A stretch of 64,000 nt of DNA from Flavobacterium petrolei (GTDB lineage: Bacteria; Bacteroidota; Bacteroidia; Flavobacteriales; Flavobacteriaceae): NCBI RefSeq assembly GCF_003314435.2, contig NZ_QNVY02000005.1, positions 124,001-188,000 of the forward strand. The letters run 5' to 3'. How positions within the stretch are numbered: position 1 is the first letter of the stretch; every line of letters starts with the position of its first letter. The notes beneath the pieces were generated by a model, which had not been told where the DNA came from, made no database searches, and saw only the letters and a list, made by a program, of their open reading frames with translations. Of the stretch, positions 36,155 through 44,588 are shown piece by piece. The position numbers and the translations under genes are program-made.

Positions 36155-37567
36155 TTATCTTCTTTCCAAAAGTACAACATTTTCCACGTGATGCGTTTGC
36201 GGAAACATATCCACGGGACGCACACGAGTTACTTTGTATTTTTCATCCATTAAAGCCAAGTCACGTGCCTGTGTAGCCGAATTACAACTTACATAAACCA
36301 CTTTTTCAGGAGCAATTTTCATAATCTGTTCGATTACATCTTTATGCATTCCGTCTCTTGGCGGATCCGTGATAATTACATCAGGATGACCATGTTGAGC
36401 GATGAAATCATCATTGAACACCACCTTCATATCCCCTACAAAGAACTCACAATTGGTAATTTCATTACGAACCGCATTAGCTTTGGCGTCTTTAATCGCA
36501 TCAGGAACACTTTCTACACCAATTACTTTTTTAGCTTTTTTCGAAACAAACTGAGCAATCGTCCCAGTTCCTGTGTATAAATCATAAACGATTTCATTTC
36601 CTGTTAATCCAGCAAAATCACGCGTTATTTTATACAATTCATACGCTTGATCCGAATTGGTTTGGTAAAAAGATTTGGCATTAATGCTAAATTTCAAACC
36701 TTCCATTTCTTCCAGGATGTAATCACGACCTTTGTATAATTTAATATCGGTATCGTATAAAGTATCGTTCGCTTTATTGTTCACTACGTATTGTAGCGAA
36801 GTAATTTGCGGAAATTTCTCGTAAAGATGATTTAGGATTAATTCTCTGTTGGCTTTGTCATTTTCAAAAAACTGAATCAAAACCATGATTTCACCCGTCG
36901 AAGCCGTGCGCAACATCAAAGTTCTCAATAAACCTTCATGCGCTCTTGGATTAAAGAAAGTCAGTCCATTTGCATTAGCAAAATCTCTCACTTCGTTTCT
37001 GATAGCATTCGATGGATCTTCCTGCAAATGACATTTATTGATGTCCAGGATTTTGTCCCACATTTTCGGAATGTGAAAACCAAGTGCGTTTCTATTTCCT
37101 AAATCTTCAGTGCTGTCAATTTCTTTTTCGGTCAACCAACGGCTGTTCGAAAACGAAAATTCCATTTTGTTTCTGTAAAAAAACTGTTTTTCGGAACCTA
37201 GAATCGGTTCAAATTCTGGAAGTTCTATTTTTCCTATGCGTTGCAAATGATTTTTCACTTCATTTTGCTTGTAATACAACTGCTGGCTGTATTTCATATT
37301 CTGCCATTTACAACCTCCGCAAACACCAAAATGCTCGCAAATAGGTTCTACACGATGCTCAGAATATTCATGAAAATGAACTGCTTTTCCTTCGTAATAC
37401 GCTTTGCGCTTCTTGAAAGTCTGCACATCAACCACATCACCCGGAACCACATTCGGGATAAAAACTACTTTTCCATCGGGAGCCTTTGCTACCGAAACGC
37501 CTTTTGCACCAGCATCAAGGACTTTTATTTGATGAAAGACAACTTTGTCTGTATTTTTCTTAGCCAT
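36155..37567 (-). CDS. rlmD: 23S rRNA (uracil-C5)-methyltransferase, RlmD/RumA type
   Basis: 470 residues. An N-terminal TRAM domain (about 8-65) is followed by the iron-sulphur cluster motif CEHFGVCGGCKW, a central RNA-binding region, the SAM-binding YDLYTGTGTIAQF and the catalytic cysteine segment VYVSCNSATQARDL. It forms 5-methyluridine in 23S rRNA (position 1939 in E. coli for RlmD). First gene of a three-gene unit with the DUF6452- and DUF6048-like envelope genes. Confidence 0.92.
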   Translation of the reverse strand: MAKKNTDKVVFHQIKVLDAGAKGVSVAKAPDGKVVFIPNVVPGDVVDVQTFKKRKAYYEGKAVHFHEYSEHRVEPICEHFGVCGGCKWQNMKYSQQLYYKQNEVKNHLQRIGKIELPEFEPILGSEKQFFYRNKMEFSFSNSRWLTEKEIDSTEDLGNRNALGFHIPKMWDKILDINKCHLQEDPSNAIRNEVRDFANANGLTFFNPRAHEGLLRTLMLRTASTGEIMVLIQFFENDKANRELILNHLYEKFPQITSLQYVVNNKANDTLYDTDIKLYKGRDYILEEMEGLKFSINAKSFYQTNSDQAYELYKITRDFAGLTGNEIVYDLYTGTGTIAQFVSKKAKKVIGVESVPDAIKDAKANAVRNEITNCEFFVGDMKVVFNDDFIAQHGHPDVIITDPPRDGMHKDVIEQIMKIAPEKVVYVSCNSATQARDLALMDEKYKVTRVRPVDMFPQTHHVENVVLLERR

Positions 37568-37643
37568 AGCGCAAAAATAAGTGTTTGAATGGTTTTATAA
37601 ATTCAAATTGCGAAATATTTTCACATTTAGCTGTTTTTTATTT

Positions 37644-37701
37644 GGGCCTATTCCCGATTTTCACTGCAAATCCTAGCTACGCAAGCAATAACACTAGGCC
37701 C
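37644..37701 (+). repeat. Dispersed intergenic repeat, copy 3
   Basis: Begins GGGCCTATTCCCGATTTTCA and ends TAGGCCC, giving 7-bp terminal inverted repeats (37644-37650 with 37695-37701). The first part resembles the copies at 18100 and 5200 (minus). The rest of the 381-base gap 37568-37948 contains only the promoter of the OsmC gene. Confidence 0.5.
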
Positions 37702-37892
37702 GTAAAGCACTTTCTTTTTTAGTAAGCACAACGAATTAAATAAGAAAGGTATCATTAATATTAATTTTAAACGTAGCTTAGAATTCATGGAATCAGGATT
37801 TTTTCGAACACGCAATAATGTAGCAAGTGAAAGAGATTATGATTGTTTCAGTATTGAAAAGAACTTTAAATTTTAGTTAAATTATCAATTGT

Positions 37893-37926
37893 TTGAAAGT
37901 GTTTTTTGATAAAAGAACTAAATTTG
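37893..37926 (+). promoter_or_regulatory. Promoter of the OsmC-family gene
   Basis: TTG at 37893-37895 and TAAATTTG at 37919-37926, separated by 23 bases, match the Bacteroidetes promoter pattern and lie 22 bases before the start codon. Confidence 0.6.
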
Positions 37927-37948
37927 AGAAAACAGAAAACTGAAAAAT

Positions 37949-38359
37949 ATGAAAAGAAATGCAACCGCAGTCTGGAATGGTTCACTGAAAGAAGGTGCCG
38001 GAAAACTTACTACACAATCGACCACATTAAAAGATACGCAATATTCGTTCAAATCCCGTTTTGAAGAAGGAGTAGGAACAAATCCGGAGGAATTGATCGC
38101 AGCAGCTCACGCAGGCTGTTTTACGATGCAACTTTCGGCTTATATTACCGAAGCAGGTTTTGAAATTGAAAGTATCGAAACGAAATGCGATATCGATTTG
38201 GTGGATGGGACAATTATATCGTCACAATTAACGGTTCAAGCAAAATTAAAAGAAATAACAGAGGATGCTTTTCAGCAATTGGTTACCAAAGCAGAGAAAA
38301 ATTGTCCGGTTTCTAAAGTGTTGAATGCAGCAATTTCAAGTACAGCAACTTTAGTATAA
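37949..38359 (+). CDS. OsmC family peroxiredoxin
   Basis: 136 residues. The two redox cysteines are in HAGCFTMQLSAYI and NCPVSKVLNAA, and the conserved arginine/glutamate region GVGTNPEELIAAAHAGC is present, as in OsmC proteins that reduce organic hydroperoxides with lipoylated proteins or thiols as donors. Own promoter upstream and bidirectional terminator downstream, so a single-gene unit. Confidence 0.92.
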   Translation: MKRNATAVWNGSLKEGAGKLTTQSTTLKDTQYSFKSRFEEGVGTNPEELIAAAHAGCFTMQLSAYITEAGFEIESIETKCDIDLVDGTIISSQLTVQAKLKEITEDAFQQLVTKAEKNCPVSKVLNAAISSTATLV

Positions 38360-38376
38360 GCAAGAATTAATAAAAC

Positions 38377-38411
38377 AAAAAGGCTCGATTTAATTTAAAT
38401 CGAGCCTTTTT
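38377..38411. terminator. Bidirectional terminator
   Basis: A 16-bp perfect stem (38377-38392, core AGGCTCGATTTA, with 38396-38411) and a 3-base loop between convergent genes. Confidence 0.9.
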
Positions 38412-38427
38412 GTTTCTGTATAGTAGA

Positions 38428-39120
38428 TTATTTCTTTGCTAAAACTTCCGTGATTGCTTTTTCAGCTAGCGGAGCCATTACCTGATAGCCTAGTTTGTTG
38501 GGATGAACACCATCTCCGGAATAAGCAGTTTTCAATCCGTTGCGTTCATCTTTCATAGTCGAAAAGTAATCAAGATAAAGAATGCCATTGGCGTCAGCGT
38601 AATTTTTTATCATTTTATTTAAAGCGACCACTTTTTCAGCTGGATTTTGATTGGGTTTCCAAGAGAAATCATACGCTGGTAATACAGAACACAAAATCAC
38701 TTTAATGTTGTTTGCTTTTGCCAATTCAGCCATTAAAAAAATATTGTTTGCAATCATATCTAATGTTGCGGGACCGGTATTACCGGCAATGTCGTTTATT
38801 CCAGCCAAAATAATCACAGCAGCGGGTTTTAAGGCTATAATATCCGCTCTAAAACGGATTAGCATCTGAGGTGTGGTTTGGCCGCTAATACCGCGATTAA
38901 CGTATGGTTTTCCAGCAAAATATTCAGAATCTGTTACACTCCAAAATTCGGTTATGGAATCGCCCATAAAAACTATTCTTTTATCTCCGGGCGCTATCGG
39001 TTTTAGATTCGCATTTTCATTTTGGTATTTATTTAAATTCGGCCAATCTTGTGCCTGTACTTTTCCTCCCATAACAATTGATAAAAATAGTATACTGTAA
39101 ATTAATTTGATGTTTTTCAT
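38428..39120 (-). CDS. SGNH/GDSL family hydrolase, secreted
   Basis: 230 residues with a signal peptide (to VQAQ near residue 24). Block I is VFMGDSITEFW (catalytic Ser), block III ILAGINDIAGNTG, block V YSGDGVHPNKLGY (catalytic Asp and His). SGNH hydrolases act as esterases or lipases, often deacetylating carbohydrates; here secreted or periplasmic. Neighbour cysM lies 123 bases upstream on the same strand. Confidence 0.93.
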   Translation of the reverse strand: MKNIKLIYSILFLSIVMGGKVQAQDWPNLNKYQNENANLKPIAPGDKRIVFMGDSITEFWSVTDSEYFAGKPYVNRGISGQTTPQMLIRFRADIIALKPAAVIILAGINDIAGNTGPATLDMIANNIFLMAELAKANNIKVILCSVLPAYDFSWKPNQNPAEKVVALNKMIKNYADANGILYLDYFSTMKDERNGLKTAYSGDGVHPNKLGYQVMAPLAEKAITEVLAKK

Positions 39121-39243
39121 TTGTAACCTAATTTTAAATTTTGAAAACAGAAAAAATGGGATGCCGAAATAAAATGAAACACCCCGTCATTCTTATCGGA
39201 AAGATACAGAAAAGGAAGGCTATTTTTATAAAGGCATGGTAAT

Positions 39244-40131
39244 TTAATCAAACAAATCCGAAGACAAATACCGATCGCCTCGGTCGCAAATGATAGCGAC
39301 AATCACTCCTGATTCTAAATTTTCAGCTATTTTTATTGCCGCAGCTACTGAGCCCCCACTGCTCATTCCCGCAAAAACGCCTTCTTCCAGTGCTAAACGT
39401 TTGGTCATCGCTCGTGCTTCTTCTTCGGAAACTTCGATGATTATATCTACTTTCTTGGCATCAAAAATTTTAGGTAAATATTCTTGAGGCCATTTTCTGA
39501 TTCCTGGAATTTGGGAGCCGTCGCTGGGTTGCGCACCCACAATCTGGATAGCAGGATTCATTTCTTTTAAGTAGGTGGAAGTCCCAATAATTGTCCCTGT
39601 TGTTCCCATTGCCGAGACAAAATGGGTTACAGTTCCTTCGGTATCATTCCATATTTCGGGTCCAGTGGTATTGTAGTGTGCTTTCCAGTTGTCGTCGTTT
39701 GCAAACTGATTCAGCATGATGTAACCGCCTTCAGCTACTTTTTTATCGGCATAATCTCTGGAACCAATTATTCCGGTAGCAGCGGGTGTCAAAATTACGG
39801 TTGCACCATAAGCACGCATGGTTTGCGTGCGTTCGATAGTAGAATCTTCGGGAAGGATCAATTCGATTTCGATATTAAATAGTTGGGCAATCATCGCCAG
39901 AGCAATTCCAGTGTTACCACTGGTTGCCTCAATGAGTTTGTCTCCTTTTTTGATTTCTCCTCTTTCCAGCGCAGATTTAATCATATTGTAAGCCGCACGA
40001 TCTTTTACACTGCCGCCGGGATTGTTTCCTTCGAGTTTCAGCAAAAGTTTTACGTTTTTATTTTGTATCAAATGAGTAGATTCAACTAAAGGTGTATTTC
40101 CTATTAAGTCTAATATTTTTTGTGATTTCAT
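39244..40131 (-). CDS. cysM: Cysteine synthase B
   Basis: 295 residues. The PLP lysine is K43 in NNPGGSVKDRAA; the phosphate loop EATSGNTGIALA and SAMGTTGTIIGTSTYL, SSGGSVAAAIKIA are conserved. The short length and NNPGGSVKDR form favour CysM over CysK. It condenses O-acetylserine with sulfide or thiosulfate to cysteine. Ends IICDRGDRYLSSDLFD, usual for the family. Confidence 0.92.
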   Translation of the reverse strand: MKSQKILDLIGNTPLVESTHLIQNKNVKLLLKLEGNNPGGSVKDRAAYNMIKSALERGEIKKGDKLIEATSGNTGIALAMIAQLFNIEIELILPEDSTIERTQTMRAYGATVILTPAATGIIGSRDYADKKVAEGGYIMLNQFANDDNWKAHYNTTGPEIWNDTEGTVTHFVSAMGTTGTIIGTSTYLKEMNPAIQIVGAQPSDGSQIPGIRKWPQEYLPKIFDAKKVDIIIEVSEEEARAMTKRLALEEGVFAGMSSGGSVAAAIKIAENLESGVIVAIICDRGDRYLSSDLFD

Positions 40132-40532
40132 GCTATTGATGTCTAGTGTTTGAATTGTAATCGAATGATTTTGGATTTAATTACAATAAGAATTTGTTTG
40201 CGAAAACTGTTTATATCAAGTAAATTTTAAAAACTACAACAACAATAACGGATAGGAATATTTTCGAAGTTCAGTGACATTTTCCAGAGTTTTAAAACGA
40301 ATCGCAAAGATATTGAACTATTTCGAATTATTTCTTTCTTATGTGTGAAGCTATCTTGGTTATTGCGACACTTTTGTTAAATTTATGATGTGTAAATACT
40401 AAGAAATTTATTGTTTTAAATTTTTATGATGAAAAGTGAGGTTTCGTATTTTTAATTTATTTTCAATCTACAAGAACCGATTAGTAGTTTTGATGAAAGT
40501 GTTTTTTTAAATTAGCCACTAAATAACAATCC
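40132..40532. other. 401-base intergenic stretch, no supported feature
   Basis: Lies between the divergent cysM and DUF1003 genes. I found no open frame, hairpin or repeat that I can support. TTTTG near 40488 and TAAATTAG at 40508-40515 could be a weak promoter for the DUF1003 gene. Confidence 0.5.
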
Positions 40533-41231
40533 ATGAAAAGTAATTCAACTTTTATAAGTGATATTTCCAAAAAAGAATTCCCAATTGCAGATAAAGTGTC
40601 TGCTAAAACCATTCGAAATCCAATATTGGCACTTATCCAAAATGATTATCCTGATTTTGATGCCGATAAATTCTTGTCTATTACTGAACTTAACATGTAT
40701 CGGGAGAAATACATTTCGAATTATTTATTAGTTGAAATAGGGGAGTTGACCAATCTGGAAACCAGAGTTATTGGGTCGCTAAACGAGGATAAATCCTTAG
40801 TGAGTACTGTAGAAGATGAAGCCGGTATTCGAACCTTTGGCCAAGTGGTGGCGGATAAAGTAGCTGCTTTTGGCGGAAGCTGGAAATTTATCATTTTTTT
40901 CGGGGTGTTTATTCTGTTGTGGATTTTGGCCAATATCTATATTCTCTTGAATAAAGGATTTGATCCGTATCCGTTTATTTTGTTGAATTTAATTTTGTCT
41001 TGCCTTGCCGCACTTCAAGCGCCGGTAATTATGATGAGCCAAAATCGTCAAGAAGAAAAAGACCGCGAGAGAGCTAAAAAAGATTACATGATTAATCTGA
41101 AATCAGAACTTGAAATTAGAATGCTTCATGAAAAACTGGATCATTTGATTATGCATCAGCAAGAAGAATTAATACAAATTCAAAAAGTGCAAATCGAAAT
41201 GATGAATGATATTTTGACACGCATCAAATAA
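40533..41231 (+). CDS. DUF1003 family membrane protein
   Basis: 232 residues. The DUF1003 domain includes ADKVAAFGGSWKFIIFFGVFILLWILANI, a second helix FILLNLILSCLAALQAPVIMMSQNRQEEKDR and a charged C-terminal coiled coil (KDYMINLKSELEIRMLHEKLDHLIMHQQEELI). An N-terminal cytoplasmic part of about 100 residues precedes it. Family members are inner-membrane proteins of unknown role. Confidence 0.9.
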   Translation: MKSNSTFISDISKKEFPIADKVSAKTIRNPILALIQNDYPDFDADKFLSITELNMYREKYISNYLLVEIGELTNLETRVIGSLNEDKSLVSTVEDEAGIRTFGQVVADKVAAFGGSWKFIIFFGVFILLWILANIYILLNKGFDPYPFILLNLILSCLAALQAPVIMMSQNRQEEKDRERAKKDYMINLKSELEIRMLHEKLDHLIMHQQEELIQIQKVQIEMMNDILTRIK

Positions 41232-41266
41232 TTTTTTTGTTCTAAAAAGTTTAAAAAAGGAACCTG

Positions 41267-41545
41267 TTAATAATGCTTAAAATAATAACCCGCAATCATA
41301 AAAACACCATTTAAGATTGCGAAGCCAATGATGAGTTTTTTATAATTCCTGTTTTTGTTAATACAATTTAAACCCAGAATTCCCAGAAATAACAGGGTGG
41401 TAAAAATGGCTGGATACATCTTAAAAGCACCTTCGAAATCACCTTGCAAAAGCAATAAAAATCCCCTCTGAAAACCACAGCCTAAACACTCCATTCCGAA
41501 GAGTGTTTTACTTAAACACGGCAGCATATATTTTTCTAAATCCAA
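41267..41545 (-). CDS. DUF2752 family protein
   Basis: 92 residues. The family signature CLGCGFQRGFLLLLQGDF is near residues 20-37, followed by two membrane helices. DUF2752 proteins are small membrane proteins with a conserved CxxCGxxR motif, of unknown role. Start chosen at the ATG giving MDLEKYMLPCLSK. Confidence 0.88.
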   Translation of the reverse strand: MDLEKYMLPCLSKTLFGMECLGCGFQRGFLLLLQGDFEGAFKMYPAIFTTLLFLGILGLNCINKNRNYKKLIIGFAILNGVFMIAGYYFKHY

Positions 41546-41646
41546 TGGTTTTTCTTTCTACAATTTTACGAAAAAATAAGAAACATTTGTCATAATAATT
41601 GATGCAATTTTAAATTCATTACTTTTGGAATCTGATATTTTAAAAG

Positions 41647-41829
41647 ATGAAAAAATTTATAATTCCCATAATGATTGTCGCTATCATTGTTGCTTTGTAC
41701 GAGCAGGTGAGTGCCGAAAAAAATGTGTATATCATGGTCGTTGCAATTGTAATATTTATGATTGGAATGATGCAATTGAGTGCCAAAACACCGAGTAAAA
41801 ATCAAGATAAAGAAGACGAAAATGTTTAA
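41647..41829 (+). CDS. Small single-pass or two-pass membrane protein
   Basis: 60 residues with two adjacent hydrophobic stretches (FIIPIMIVAIIVALY and IMVVAIVIFMIGMMQL) and a charged C-terminus NQDKEDENV. Its stop overlaps the start of the Smr-domain gene by 8 bases, so it belongs to that operon and is likely a genuine gene. Family not recognised. Confidence 0.75.
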   Translation: MKKFIIPIMIVAIIVALYEQVSAEKNVYIMVVAIVIFMIGMMQLSAKTPSKNQDKEDENV

Positions 41830-42373
41830 CAAAGGAGATAAGGTTTCAGTACTGGATGAAGCCATAAATGGAGTAGTGTTATCCGTAAAAGAGCAGCAAG
41901 TAACCATAGAAACTGAGGATGGATTCATGATGACATTTTTTGTCAAAGAGTTGATTAAAGTAAACGATTCCAGTAACTTACTAGATTCTATTAGAAGAAT
42001 AAATATAAGTGAGGTTTCTAAGGAAAAAGAGATTCCAAAAGCACGAAGTTTTGTAAAAGAAAAGAAATCAAAGCACGAAATTCCGGCTCCGGAGTTTGAT
42101 TTACACATTGAAAAACTGGTGCCAAATAAACACGGAATGTCAAATTATGATATTCTGACATTGCAGACAGAAACGGCAAAACGACACATAGAATTTGCCA
42201 TTCGCAATAGGATTCCGAAAATTGTTTTTATTCACGGAGTTGGCGAAGGAGTGTTGAAAGCGGAGTTGGATTTCTTATTAGGTCGGTACGATAACATCGC
42301 TTTTCAAGAAGGCAATTATCAAAAATATGGACAAGGCGCAACAGAAGTTTTTATTAAGCAAAGTGCCATGTAA
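41822..42373 (+). CDS. Smr-domain (MutS2-like C-terminus) protein
   Basis: 183 residues from ATG at 41822 (MFNKGDKVSVLD); an upstream in-frame ATG at 41780 lies inside the preceding gene. The first part (about 1-60) is a small beta domain like DUF2027. The Smr domain (about 98-180) has FDLHIEKL and FIHGVGEGVLKAEL. Smr domains nick or bind nucleic acids, including stalled-ribosome mRNA. The start overlaps the small membrane gene by 8 bases. Ends before a 28-bp hairpin terminator. Confidence 0.88.
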   Translation: MFNKGDKVSVLDEAINGVVLSVKEQQVTIETEDGFMMTFFVKELIKVNDSSNLLDSIRRINISEVSKEKEIPKARSFVKEKKSKHEIPAPEFDLHIEKLVPNKHGMSNYDILTLQTETAKRHIEFAIRNRIPKIVFIHGVGEGVLKAELDFLLGRYDNIAFQEGNYQKYGQGATEVFIKQSAM

Positions 42374-42399
42374 GTTCTTATTTTTTGTTTTTATAATAA

Positions 42400-42463
42400 A
42401 AAAAGAGACCCAATTTTAACTGAATTTTACAATTGAAATTCAGTTAAAATTGGGTCTCTTTTT
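42400..42463. terminator. Exceptionally long perfect hairpin terminator (28-bp stem)
   Basis: Arms 42400-42427 and 42436-42463 are perfectly complementary over 28 bases (core AGAGACCCAATTTTAACTG), loop TACAATTG, with A and T runs at the ends. It separates the convergent Smr and lipoprotein genes. Confidence 0.9.
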
Positions 42464-42513
42464 GGACAAAAAAACAAACGTTTTAGCGGTCGATTTTCAT
42501 GCCTTTTTGGTTC

Positions 42514-43455
42514 TTAATTGGTAGTCAATAATTCACCGTAAATGTAATTATCACCCAAAATAAAATCACTGTTTCCTTTCTTCATTTTAACTTTTTTGAG
42601 GACAACAGTGTGCTTAAAACCGTTTCCAAAAACCGTTGTAGTAACTTCGACGATACCACTTATATTTGCTACTCCAGCTACTGCAATCCATTCTTCAGTG
42701 ACTACTGGAGTTGCTGGAAAAGTGGTGTTACAAAAATAAGCGCCGGTTACTAAACCGGAGAATAATCGGTAGGTAAGTTTGTTTTTTGTATCGCTTATCA
42801 GTCCTGTTCTTGGTGCATTTAGAGGTGTTGCTTCATTAACAATTAATGCGGAATCCACATCAAGAATAAGTGCTTCGCTACTATTGTAATCATATAATTG
42901 CTTTGAAGAACTGCATTGTTCAAGAGTTTTATTGAATGCAAAAGGTAAAGGAGTTGCGGAAATCAAATAGTCTCCAAAAGAGAATGTTTCGTATACCTGA
43001 GTACCCGTTCCTTTATCAAAAGTGATGTTTTTGAAAGTGATATTGTGATTGTAACCTGTAATTTTTGTACTGTTGTCCGCTTCATCGGTTTTTACAGCAG
43101 TTGTATTTATTACTATTTTCCCACCTGTAGCGGTCCATTGTCCTGTAACAATAGGAGTTGCCGGTGGTATTGATTCGCAAATTGTTGATGCACTAACGGT
43201 ACCATTATAAAAGCGATAAATCACGCGATTGGCACTGCTGATGCTTAATTCCTGAGAAGTAGTTTCGGTTGGGAACGTAACTCCGGTTGCTTCAAAAATA
43301 AGCGCTTCACTGTCTTTCAGTTTGTAGATGATGTTGTTAGTGGTGCATTTTTGCGTGTTAACATCTTCAAAATTGATGTTTTCTTGAATTAAATCACCAT
43401 CATCACACCCATTTAAGAACATGGAAAAAACCAACAAGCTAAGGACTCTTTTCAT
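42514..43455 (-). CDS. Lipoprotein with two tandem homologous domains, unknown function
   Basis: 313 residues. The lipoprotein signal MKRVLSLLVFSMFLNGC gives Cys17. The mature protein consists of two related units of about 130 residues (roughly 35-165 and 175-310). They share C-x(n)-LYDYNSSEALILDV / IIYKLKDSEALIFEA, YRLFSGLVTGAYFC / YRFYNGTVSASTIC, FPATPVVTEEWIAV / PPATPIVTGQWTAT and a terminal GDY/GDNY. Each unit has a pair of cysteines. I do not recognise the family. Single-gene unit. Confidence 0.82.
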   Translation of the reverse strand: MKRVLSLLVFSMFLNGCDDGDLIQENINFEDVNTQKCTTNNIIYKLKDSEALIFEATGVTFPTETTSQELSISSANRVIYRFYNGTVSASTICESIPPATPIVTGQWTATGGKIVINTTAVKTDEADNSTKITGYNHNITFKNITFDKGTGTQVYETFSFGDYLISATPLPFAFNKTLEQCSSSKQLYDYNSSEALILDVDSALIVNEATPLNAPRTGLISDTKNKLTYRLFSGLVTGAYFCNTTFPATPVVTEEWIAVAGVANISGIVEVTTTVFGNGFKHTVVLKKVKMKKGNSDFILGDNYIYGELLTTN

Positions 43456-43624
43456 TTTTTATAATATTTCTAACAAAAATAGAATTTTTAATTTGTTCCA
43501 AATACATAACCGTTTAAAAATAGATTATTTAACAGGATTTTGGGTTTTCTATTGAAATGTCTGAGATTTAAGTAACGGTCAGGAGTTGTCAGTATTACTG
43601 TCATTTAAAGCCAATGGAATTCGT

Positions 43625-43633
43625 TATCTTTGC
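43625..43633 (+). promoter_or_regulatory. Candidate -7 box for the EamA transporter gene
   Basis: TATCTTTGC matches TAnnTTTG and lies 18 bases before the ATG at 43652. It supports that start over an upstream alternative near 43586. Confidence 0.55.
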
Positions 43634-43651
43634 ACCAATTTAATACTAGTC

Positions 43652-44569
43652 ATGAGGCTTAACAAATATTATTCGGCTGCTTTTTTAGCTTTTTTTGTAT
43701 GGGGTTTTTTTAGTTTTGCTTTGAAACCGCTGCATAATTATCCTTCTTTGGATATTTTGTTTTATCGGGTATTTTTTAGTGTGATTACAATGGTATTAAT
43801 CAATGTAATTTTTCGAAGAAGAGTAATGCGACAAAATTGGAATCATTTCAAAAGTATTTCTTACAAACAGCAGAAAAGTGTTGTGTTATTGACACTTGGC
43901 GGTGGCGTATTTCTTTCCTCAAACTGGTTTGTTTACATTTATGTGATGAATCATGTCAGTGTTAATGCGGCGTCATTAGCCTATCTGATTTGCCCAATTG
44001 TGACTACTGTATTTGCCTTTTTTATGTTGAAAGAAACATTGAGTAAATGGCAATGGGTAGCTGTTTCAATCAGTTTTTTTAGTTGTATTTTGTTATCATT
44101 CAACCATTTTCAGGATATTTTTTACAGCCTTATTACCGCTGCTACTTACGCACTCTATTTAGTGAGTCAACGAAAAAATAACGATTTGGATAAATTTCTG
44201 GGTCTTACCATTCAGTTGATTTTTACGGCGCTTGTTCTTTTGCCTTTTTATCCAAAATACAGCGGAGCTATCCCTACGGAACCTCTATTTTACACTTGTA
44301 TGTTCATGATTGTGGTGTTTTTTACCATTATTCCACTGTTTTTAAATCTCTATGCGCTCAAAGGAATTAACTCTTCCGCTGTGGGAATTATGATTTATAT
44401 TAACCCGATTATTAATTTTTTACTAGCCATATTTTATTACAATGAGCAAGTAAGTTTCCTTCAATTGTTTTCTTATTTTCTAATTATGGTTTCAATAGTT
44501 GTTTTCAATGAAAGAATTCTCTTTTCCAAAAAACCAAAAGCGATGCCAGCAGAAATCAAAGGGCTTTAA
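43652..44569 (+). CDS. EamA/RarD-like drug-metabolite transporter
   Basis: 305 residues from the ATG at 43652 (MRLNKYYSAAF) and about ten membrane helices in two EamA repeats. Motifs such as AAFLAFFVWGFFSFALKPL, FYRVFFSVI and SSAVGIMIYINPIINFLLAIFYYNE match RarD-like permeases of the DMT superfamily. Probably an exporter of amino acids or metabolites. An upstream in-frame extension is excluded because it would cross the promoter box. Twenty bases before the cysteine desulfurase gene. Confidence 0.9.
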   Translation: MRLNKYYSAAFLAFFVWGFFSFALKPLHNYPSLDILFYRVFFSVITMVLINVIFRRRVMRQNWNHFKSISYKQQKSVVLLTLGGGVFLSSNWFVYIYVMNHVSVNAASLAYLICPIVTTVFAFFMLKETLSKWQWVAVSISFFSCILLSFNHFQDIFYSLITAATYALYLVSQRKNNDLDKFLGLTIQLIFTALVLLPFYPKYSGAIPTEPLFYTCMFMIVVFFTIIPLFLNLYALKGINSSAVGIMIYINPIINFLLAIFYYNEQVSFLQLFSYFLIMVSIVVFNERILFSKKPKAMPAEIKGL

Positions 44570-44588
44570 TAATTTTATATTTTAAAAA

